DNA from: Apiospora phragmitis
Lineage: Eukaryota; Ascomycota; Sordariomycetes; Amphisphaeriales; Apiosporaceae
Direction: 5' to 3'
Length of the DNA: 64,000 nucleotides
Assembly: GCA_038363925.1 (NCBI GenBank)
Contig: JAQQWL010000015.1
Span: 806,001-870,000 of the forward strand
Positions 55,972-64,000 of this stretch are shown piece by piece; the first letter of the stretch is position 1, and each line of letters starts with the position of its first letter. The translations under genes were made by a program, and so were the position numbers. A model generated the notes under the pieces. That model saw only the letters and a program-made list of their open reading frames with translations, had not been told where the DNA came from and made no database searches.

Positions 55972-58209
55972 ATGAGCCCTCTCATTCGACGACTGGTCGG
56001 CCTTCGTCAGCCAGCGTTGCGAGATACGTCGAGGGCGTTCGCTGTGTTTGCTCCGGCGTGTGCCCAATATATACCCGCTCCCGGCATAGGTGGTGCCGCA
56101 CCCACCGCTGCGATGGTTTCCAAACGCAAGAAGTCTGAAATGGCGTTGCTACAACAAGATGCACTGCCCAGCCAGCACATGGATGCCGAGCCCCGAGCCG
56201 ACTTCACGCCGCGCAGGTCGGCCAGAACCAAGAATGCGGCGGCGGCCCAGCACGAACCCTCCAAGACAGAAAACGAGCAGAATGGCTCGAGTGACTCCCG
56301 CTCCAAGAATAACGGCCAGATTCGCCGGCGCCGCGAGAATGTCGAGGACGCCATGCATGACTTGCTAGATATGGAGGCCCAACTGCGAGGTGTCGTCAAG
56401 CGGCAGAAGCTGGCAGTCAAGTCGAGCTCGGTCATGAGCAACCCGATCGATGAAGGAAAGGCCGCGTTCACGCCTAAGTCTACCAGGGATGGTCCGGAAA
56501 CCTTTCAATCCGCCGAACATTGGAATGATCGTAAAAAGGCGCCGATTACGAAGTCTCCCGCTAAACCCAAAACACCTAAGATCTCTTCCATCACCAAGGA
56601 GAATGTTGTCGATGAAGAAGAGGCATCGGGCATGACGCGGGATGATCCAGAGGAGCCAGCCGAGCCGGACGCCGAAGACGTGAACGAAATCAAACTTGAA
56701 GGTGCGAGGCCACCGCCCGTCAACAGTAATTACCTCCCACTACCCTGGAAAGGAAGATTAGGCTATGTACATATTCTTCTTTCTATTCGCGGCACGGCTG
56801 TATATAACACTTGCATTACGACGGCACTGACTCAAATTCTAGGCCTGCCTTAACACTTACCTCCGCCAAACTGTCCCGCCTGTCTTCAGCTCTCGGACTT
56901 GCAGAATCGCCTCCATCATAGAGCACCGCCATCCCCTCGCAGATCCCTCGCAGACAGAACATGCTACCAAGAATCGACCGGACAAGGATCAACCCGCCGA
57001 CTTGGCCAGAGGCCAAAAGTTTGTCGAGGAACTGGGCCTGGCCAATGCCCGAGATATTGTCAAGATGCTGCGCTGGAACGACAAGTACGCCATCAAGTTC
57101 ATGCGCCTGAGCTCCGAGATGTTCCCCTTCGCTAGCCACGAGGAATATGGTTACAAGTTGGCCCCATTCGCGTCGGAAGTCCTAGCAGAGGCTGGCCGAG
57201 TCGCCGGAGAACTCGGCCACCGATTGACGACTCATCCGGGACAAGTAAGAATGCCCATTCAGTCAAGCAAGTTGTTGTCGTGCCTAATTAACAGCTGCAG
57301 TTTACTCAACTTGGATCTCCACGTACCGAGGTCGTCGGGAACGCTGTTCGAGACTTGGAATACCACAACGAACTGCTCACCTTGCTCCGTCTCCCGGAGC
57401 AACAGAATAAGGATGCGGTCATGATTTTACACATGGGCGGTATGTTCGGCGACAAGGAAGCAACATTGGATCGGTTCCGAGCCAACTACGCCAAGTTGTC
57501 GCCCGAAATCAAGGACAGGCTCGTCCTAGAGAACGACGATGTGTGTTACTCGGTCCACGAGCTGCTTCCCATCTGCGAAGAGCTCAACATCCCTATGGTT
57601 CTCGACTTCCACCACCACAATATCATCTTCGACAAGGAGCAGCTTCGAGAAGGGACCAAAGAGGTCATGGAGCTGTTCCCTCGGATCAAGGCCACGTGGG
57701 ATCGAAAGGGCATCACTCAGAAGATGCACTACAGCGAGCCGTGCTCGGAAGCCATCACGGGACGACAGCGCCGAAAGCATAGACCGCGCGTCCTGACCAT
57801 GCCACCCTGCGCGAATGACATGGACCTCATGATCGAAGCCAAGGACAAGGAGCAGGCCGTGTTCGAGCTGATGCGCACCTACCGGCTGCCCGGGTGGGAC
57901 AGTTTCAACGACGTCGTCCCCTACGAGCGAGACGACGACAATCGGCCGGTGCCCAAGCCCAAGACGCCCAAGAAGAAGAAGGGCAAGAGCAAGAAGACCG
58001 AAGAGGAGGACGACGAGGACACGGAAATGGTGGACGGGGTTGAAGAGGAGCCGACGCGGAGAGTCATACCCGAGGAGGAACTCGGCATGGGCGGGCCGGA
58101 GAACCGAGTCTTCTGGCCCATGGGGATGGAGGAGTGGTTGCGGCCGAAGAAGCGGGAGGTGAAGAAGAAGACGCCGCAGAAGAAGGATGCGGAGCAAGAT
58201 GAGAGCTAG
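55972..58209 (+). CDS. uve1: UV-damage endonuclease UVE1/UvdE (mus-18 orthologue)
   Basis: Three exons, 55972-56766, 56843-57244 and 57301-58209, give 701 aa. The first 250 residues are poorly conserved, basic and acidic by turns; the extreme N-terminus (SPLIRRLVGLRQPALRDTSRAF) could be a mitochondrial presequence, and an internal ATG at 56113 (MVSKRKKSEM) would give a nuclear form. The TIM-barrel catalytic domain begins at GRLGYACLNTYLR and contains metal-binding residues in THPGQFTQLGSP, ILHMGGMFGDK, LENDD, LDFHHHN and MHYSEP. The C-terminal tail is Lys-rich (PKKKKGKSKK). The enzyme nicks 5-prime to UV photoproducts, starting an alternative excision repair route in fungi and bacteria. The frame is intact throughout. 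Confidence 0.95.
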
Positions 58210-61022
58210 GCGCATCCTCGTGGCCTGAGCCACGCACCTGTAAAATGCCCCAAACCCTAGATGGCATGGCGGATTGGGCCTCTAGGCTTTGATATGTAGA
58301 TAATGTAGTTGATCTGTATAATAACATCGAACCAGCGACCCGAAAAGGGAGTCCATTACGCACCGTGCCACAAGTCCAATGAGCTGGCAGGTAGACGGAC
58401 CAGTTGATGTCTAAATTAATCCAAACCTAACATTGTGATTCAGCATTGGCCTCGGCGCTGTTGATCGTCATACTTCATCACACGTCGAATCAATGTCTTG
58501 ATCTAAGCACGGTACCTTGCAGCGGTTTCTTACTTATCTACCCGCCGAATTGAAAAGGTTCCTTGCTGTCGAGGGAGGTACAAGCTTCCCCGGATTTCCT
58601 GATGGATAGTGATAGTTCCGGTTCCCCAGAACTTGGCGCGCCACGAAGATTCGACGGAGGGTAGGCTAGTTGTTGAGTCGTCGGGCTGCCATCTTGCCAT
58701 TTGAGGCTGCTACATGCATAGCCTACACCAGTAATGGATGGGATGACGGAGGGTTAGTTAACGTTACTCGTACCAAGTATGCGGTATAGTTGGCTTGTGG
58801 GGTATATGCAAGAGGACAAAGTGGGCAGTCCAACACGTTGTTGGGCTCGGATGGAGACATGTCACATGTGCGAGTATGCAGGCGTGGAGCGCCAGATTAG
58901 ATTCGCTTCGGATCGCCATTCGCTGCATGGTGGAATCATGATGGAGGAAGGACCCTGAGAGCGGCCACTTAAGTACTGCGAGTAAACGCGGGGCCGCATT
59001 GTCCTATCGCTCTGCAGATGCTGTCGTGGAACTTCATGATGGGGCCGGACTGAGGATTGAGGCAGTCTGGCAAGCATTCGTTCTGTGGTGCCCTAACCTG
59101 TTGTATGGTCTCTCTTGCACATGCAAGCCAGCACGACCACAGACAACGTGGTGGAGAACATTGATTGATAACAGCAAAAGGCAAATTGAAGACAATCTAG
59201 TAGTATATCATCAATTCTCGTGGCTGGGTGGATCTGCAGGATATGTGCTATACCGTCAAATCGTACGTTTTTATTTTTTTTATTAATTGCTCGTGACAAT
59301 AATGCAGAGTTGATAGTAAGGTCCAGATTCCCAGGATTCCCAGATTCCACCCTTGCTGTGGCAGCTTGATGCGCGCAGGCATGGGATTGGGAGATTCTTG
59401 ACCTTCCACATGTAAAATGAGGTCACTGGTGTTCTTGCCGTCGAGAGGGGGTGTGGTAAGCGTCAAGAAGGGAATATGGCAAATATGAGAACCGCAGATA
59501 CCGACAGCAAACGGCTAACGAGGCCCTACCCTAGAGGCTCTAAGTTCGATGGTTGGTGAAATGTTGATCTAGATTGGAAATGGAAACCGGACGCGGCTGA
59601 GTGCTGAATGATGGCGGATGGCGGTGATGTCAATCCCTAAGGAGTCAGTTATTTTGGGTAAAACGCTAGTACTACTGCCAGCCGCAAAGTGCGGGATGAT
59701 GATTCGTCTGGGATAGATCGCCTGGAGTACAGTAGCTAAAGTAGACAGCGCGTGCCAGCATCAACCGCGGCATTGCTTACGTAAGTCATGGGTATGTGTA
59801 CAGCTGATTTATCGAGTTTGTGACAATGACATTGATGCATTGCTACATACATCATCACTGCCATTGTTGAAAGCCCGTAATGTGGGAATGATCCAGTGAT
59901 TTACAGCCCCCCCAGAAACGTCGCCGTTGGAGGGGGGGTCGGGGAGGGGAGCAGCAGCAACGTAGAAGGAGGGGTGGTGGTTTCTCTGACAAGCAGCCAC
60001 TTTCCAACTTCCCCAACGTCGGAATGACAGCCAGCCAGGTTCTCGTGGCCACTTGACTGATCCCCCTCGAGACCGCCCATCATCACGTTCCCTTCGTCCA
60101 CCATGTCATGCTGGGGAGGGTTAGAAGTTGGGTATGCGCCTGGAGCCGATGATCATGACTGATAAGGCCCCATCTGCCATCGACATATGGCGTCCATTTC
60201 TGGCCAAGCTGGGTGCCCGATGGACTGATGGATGGTGATTCTGCAAGCGCTGTTGTAATACTTGCATGTACTAAAGCAGCTAGCTAGCGCTGTAAATAAT
60301 GCAAACCTGCATCACAACATACCACCACTTCTTTGCAAATGGTCAGTCAGCAAAGGCATGTCGGCTACCTAGCAATTGCATCCATTGTCCGACATCATCA
60401 CCTTGGACCCAGCAAGCTCACGTGGCATCAGATCTCTTTACCCTAGAAATTAGGTTGTCTCTGATCTATTCTGCATTCTGGTACTCCGAGCTATTCTTCC
60501 GTCATCTCGCAGGTACTGTAGGTAAAGTTGAAGCATCCTGTTCTCTCTTCCTCTCCAACCACCGACCTTCCCCGCAAAGAGGTTCAGCCCCCACCATTCC
60601 CAGCCTACGACAGCCCACCACTACTGCTGCGAACCCTCCGGCGACTTGCCTGGATTATTGTGGCCCCAACCACCACTTTGGGTTTCCTTTCGTTTGCTTT
60701 CCAAGCTGCCCTGACTCCTTCTCCGTCATTCAGGCGTACCTAAGATTTTAAGCTTTGGAATCTCTTCCTTTTGCCGGTAACTCAAACCCCCGATTCCATT
60801 TTTCCAGAAAACCATCATAATACCATATCATCAGCCACCACAAGCTTCTTTCTCTACTTCATCATCCCCTTCGCCATCTCACACGCCACACTTTTTCAAA
60901 CTCTCTCATACATTACCCCGCCACCACGACCCAGCAAAGCGCAAGCAGCTGCACGATAAACACAACAAACTGACAGCCCGCATAGCTCAGACGACCAGTC
61001 AAGAGTTATCAACACCGCAATC
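58210..61022. other. Long intergenic region
   Basis: About 2.8 kb between two plus-strand genes. No convincing ORF was found. A pyrimidine-rich, stop-poor stretch at 60500-60950 looks like a long leader of the phosphatase-inhibitor gene, with CT-rich tracts typical of fungal promoters. Confidence 0.45.
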
Positions 61023-61876
61023 ATGGCGACCGTAGAAACAAGCCCTCAAGCTGTCCACTCCCCTCCGCCAACTGCTGCGGCCCAGAGACCGCGGGGTATG
61101 TATATCTCTATCAATACGCACTAGGCATGCGAGGCTAACAACATACGACCAGGCATCCTCAAGAACCCTACCGGAAGTCCCCGCCGACATCGCCGATCAA
61201 GGAGAAAGACATCACCGAGAAGGAGCTCACGATTGTCAACACACAAGCAAACGCCGGCCACCGTCGCTCTTCCAGTGCGGCTTCCCGTCCCGCAGGCTCC
61301 CGCCGTCAATCCTCGCGCACCCCGTCCGCGACCGCCGGCGACGATGCGAACGACGAGACCCAGCAGCGCCTCAAGTGGGACGAGGCCAACCTGTACCTGA
61401 CGGAGCAGGAGCGCTCGTCCACGATGAAGATCACGGAGCCCAAGACGCCCTACGCCAAGCAGTACGACCCAACCGAGGACCCCGACGACGAGGACCTCGA
61501 GATGGGCGACGGCAGCGGCGGCCGCGGCGAGGACATCCCCGGCCTGAGCCTGGGGGAGCCCGAGGAGGAGGTGCCCGAGGACGAGTTCGGTAGCCGCGGC
61601 AGCAGCAAGACGAGCAAGGTCCACGTTAACGACGAGGACGCGACGCCGATCCACGACGCCGAGAACGACATGATCGGCATGACGCCCGAGGAGCGCGAGA
61701 AGCACAAGCGCTTCGAGCAGCTCCGCAAGAAGCACTACGAGATGCGCGAGGCCGTCGGGCTGCTCGGCCACCCCGAGATCGTCGACGAGGACGCCGAGGA
61801 CGACGGCGGCAGCAGCGACGAGCGGGCTGTCCCGCCCATGCCTAAACTGCCGCCCGGCATTAATGGCTCCTCATAG
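61023..61876 (+). CDS. GLC8: Protein phosphatase inhibitor 2 family (Glc8/IPP-2), one frame break
   Basis: Exon 1 (61023-61095) encodes [16 protein letters not shown] to RPRG; exon 2 (61153-61876) continues with GILKN, the conserved start of inhibitor 2, where the KGILKN motif binds protein phosphatase 1. After that the frame shifts at the C-run 61166-61168: one more C would give [11 protein letters not shown], then [40 protein letters not shown] and [12 protein letters not shown], which is the second and strongest IPP-2 signature. The C-terminus has [21 protein letters not shown], the helix that covers the phosphatase active site. The expected length is 265 aa. The protein regulates and helps to fold PP1 in the nucleus and cytosol. 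Confidence 0.9.
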
Positions 61877-62857
61877 TCGTTTCTGGATCCCATGTCTGGC
61901 GGTCCCCTCAAAAGGAGGAATGGGAGCAGACAGGCCAGGTCTCCAAAGACAGAGTTCGACAAGTGGAAGTAAGATAAGGAGAACAGGAGGATGACTTATG
62001 AAAGCAACAGAAGACGGATTTGGGCTGCATTGGGGTTCTGGAGTTTCTATAGGTACACCCATCTCATCAGTAACGCAGCATTGTCCACGCGATGTCGCGC
62101 GATCAACTTTTTCGCAGGGATGAAGCCGGAGTAAGGAACATTGACACTGGCGTCGCTTCTTGGGATGAATTGAAATTTGTTCTTGATACACTTCTTCGTG
62201 TGCTATTTGATACGTTTTCTATGGCAAGCAAGGAGCGGAGAGGGAATGAGGGTGGTCGTGTCTGTCGTTTGGCAGCAGTACACCAAGAGGTGCAGATTAG
62301 GATCAAGGGCGGCTTGGAAGCACATTTGAGCAAGATACATATGTATTTTCGCATGGGCTGTCGTGACGAGCGGAAATGGAAGCATTTTTTTGGCCTTCGT
62401 TATTCTCGATATACGAGCTCCTCCTATTTGGCCTGAAGTGTGGTTCTTCAAATAGGGGTAGCTCGTAACTTTCTTACATCTGATACGTCTTTTTGTCCCA
62501 CTGGCAGTGCTGGTCGCAATAGCTCGCACTGGTTGTACATAGTCCCAATAACGTCAACTACATCTTGATAACCTCAAATCCAAGTGAACTAACACTATCA
62601 CAAGGCCTAGCCGACTTTTGCATTCTAATTTCGTCGTATTCGCTACCTATGCCGGAGCTCTTCCAAACCATAGGCACGTTTTCAGTCGGTGTCCGTTTGT
62701 CCCGGTCATTTTACTGGAGGATGTTTCGTAATAGATTTCCCCTATAACTCGCGTTCCCTTGCTAAATATGTTTGTACGTAACGAGGATAAAGCTAGCTAG
62801 CTCATAAGGAGGGTGCCGGTGGGTGGTCATTATCATTGTCCTTCTCGTTCTCCTCGT
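61877..62857. other. Convergent intergenic region
   Basis: About 1 kb between the 3-prime ends of the IPP-2 gene (plus) and LCL2 (minus). No gene was seen. Confidence 0.4.
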
Positions 62858-63367
62858 TTACAGAAGCCCCTTCCGGGCCAGCTCGACCTTGCGCGCCGCC
62901 TCGCCCGCCTTGAAGCCGCCCTTGGACACGCAGAGGCGGTGGCCGTCGCCCGTCTCGAACTTGTCCTCGTTGGCGGGGAAGGGGCAGGGGCAGTGGTGCG
63001 GGAAGTGGACGCATGCTAAAGACGGAAGTTATGCGTTAGCCTTTCTCTGGTTTTGGATATTGTTCGGGCGGCGGGTTCATTTGTAATAGCAGTATTGGGT
63101 GTCGTCGTTGCTGGCTGGCTTACCTAGGGTGTCGGGGCACAGGTAGTTCTCGCACGGGTAGTTGTCGTAGTTCTGCTGGTACAGGCTCGAGTCGCTTGGC
63201 ACGTTCTGTTGTTGGCGCTGCTGCTGTTGCCGGGCTTGCTGTTGCTGGCTGCCCCCTCCGCCGCTGCCGCCGCCGCCGCCGCCGAACATCTGGTCGAAGA
63301 AGCCGAATTGCGCGGATGCGGTCGCGGAGAAGAGAGCTAGCAGGAGGATGGAAATGAGAGACTTCAT
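62858..63367 (-). CDS. LCL2: LCL2 family secreted protein (long chronological lifespan 2)
   Basis: Two exons, 63367-63124 and 63015-62858 (108-bp intron), give 133 aa. A signal peptide [19 protein letters not shown] is followed by [14 protein letters not shown], a Gly/Gln-rich linker, and [18 protein letters not shown]. Exon 2 has [14 protein letters not shown] and [25 protein letters not shown], the almost invariant end of LCL2. Length and order are normal for the family. Yeast LCL2 mutants have altered lifespan and a suggested role in ER-associated degradation; molecular function is unknown. The gene is divergent from the bL27m gene, sharing a 383-base promoter region. Confidence 0.93.
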
Positions 63368-63750
63368 TTTGGGCGGTTTGGATTCGCTGTAGCTTTCTTG
63401 CTTTTTCAGTTCTCGATCTTGAATCCGTGTAGTCGAGTGCGCATGGATTTCCTTCGCGAGCAAGTACACCTGATTAAATGCAATATTTACATGCGCATTC
63501 TATCGACGTCCAAACGTGGAATTCATGCCACTTGGAGCTTTGCTGTCCAGTACAGGGATCACTTATCGTTATCGGAGCTATTACTGGAGTCTTTGCAGGG
63601 GTTGAGTGGTAGGCTAGCCGCCTTATGTAAGCGGAAATTTTCCCAGGTTTGCTCCGAGCTTCAATTGAATGGAGACACGCCTCTCTGAGAGAGAGGAAGT
63701 AACCCGACGACGACGACGACAATTACGACGCAATCGACGTTAACGAAACC
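63368..63750. other. Divergent promoter region of LCL2 and bL27m
   Basis: 383 bases between two divergent genes. A GACGAC repeat (63705-63720) lies just before the bL27m ATG. No ORF was seen. Confidence 0.45.
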
Positions 63751-64000
63751 ATGAGCCTCACACAATTGCGGCGTCCGGTTGTGGCCGCAGCTTGTGGTGC
63801 TTCTTCCGCTGCCCGATCCGCTGCAGCGACAGGCCCATTGAGGCAATTGCAGGACGTCTTTGCACAGCTGCGTATAGGCGGACCCTCTGCAAAGACCGAA
63901 GGTCGTCGATATGCCTCCGTCAAGAGTCAGGGACAGTACAAGATAAGGAACACGGACACGATTCCGAAGAAGATGGGTGCTAAGAAGTCGGGCGGTACGT
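63751..64000 (+). CDS. MRP7: Mitochondrial ribosomal protein bL27m, 5-prime part (runs off the window)
   Basis: The ATG at 63751 opens MSLTQLRRPVVAAACG, a mitochondrial presequence rich in Arg and Ala. The mature start RRYASVKSQGQYKIRNTDTI is followed by PKKMGAKKSGG, the conserved N-terminal segment of L27 that reaches the peptidyl transferase centre. Exon 1 ends at 63994 with G|GTACGT, and the intron continues beyond the window. The rest of the domain is not visible. Confidence 0.9.
   Translation, partial: MSLTQLRRPVVAAACGASSAARSAAATGPLRQLQDVFAQLRIGGPSAKTEGRRYASVKSQGQYKIRNTDTIPKKMGAKKSGGT

Noticed and set aside
60299..60959. Plus-strand ORFs upstream of the IPP-2 gene
   Set aside because: Pro/Ser/Thr-rich translations of a CT-rich promoter and leader; no domain or splice logic.
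1..64000. CRISPR arrays, operons, ribosome binding sites
   Set aside because: The window is eukaryotic with spliceosomal introns; none of these is expected and no spaced repeat array was seen.

Overview
The window is nuclear DNA of a filamentous ascomycete, most likely a Sordariomycete. The evidence is short introns of about 50-120 bases with GTRNGT donors and YAG acceptors, expanded fungal families (rhodopsin-domain/PTH11-like membrane proteins, BBE-type FAD oxidases, 2EXR and DUF7708 proteins), and fungal housekeeping genes (UVE1, LCL2, bL27m, IPP-2/GLC8, PHO89). The species is inferred from family content only. No virus, CRISPR array, polyketide synthase or intact transposon was found.

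Layout. 1-20 kb: start of a secreted protein (edge), secreted BBE-type FAD oxidase, rhodopsin-domain membrane protein with a His-rich tail, secreted metallophosphoesterase, secreted polyamine-oxidase-like flavoenzyme, a broken membrane/coiled-coil gene, an ECM4-type glutathione transferase, a 2EXR protein and a Mak32-like PfkB kinase. 20-30 kb: a methyltransferase-like protein, a gene-poor stretch with two related tRNA-like repeats, a split tRNA-Glu(UUC), an unrecognised gene, an FAD monooxygenase and a second rhodopsin-domain protein. 30-42 kb: a DUF7025-type AAA+ ATPase convergent with a DUF7708 protein that carries a degenerate NTPase region, a 3.9-kb gene-poor stretch with an 11-bp minisatellite, then a PHO89-type phosphate permease. 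42-50 kb: an RS-rich protein, lineage-specific hypotheticals, a cupin relic and a second glutathione transferase. 50-64 kb: a SET-domain lysine methyltransferase, a membrane RING-H2 protein with a very long insert, UV-damage endonuclease UVE1, phosphatase inhibitor 2, LCL2 and the 5-prime end of mitochondrial ribosomal protein bL27.

Most genes look like independent units. The suggestive grouping is the AAA+ / DUF7708 pair. The strongest cross-cutting observation is that about a dozen single-base frame breaks sit in or next to homopolymer runs in otherwise well-conserved genes. This looks more like residual indel errors in the assembly than real gene decay. The 11-bp tandem duplication at 13540-13561 and the in-frame TAG in the cupin relic are better candidates for real lesions.
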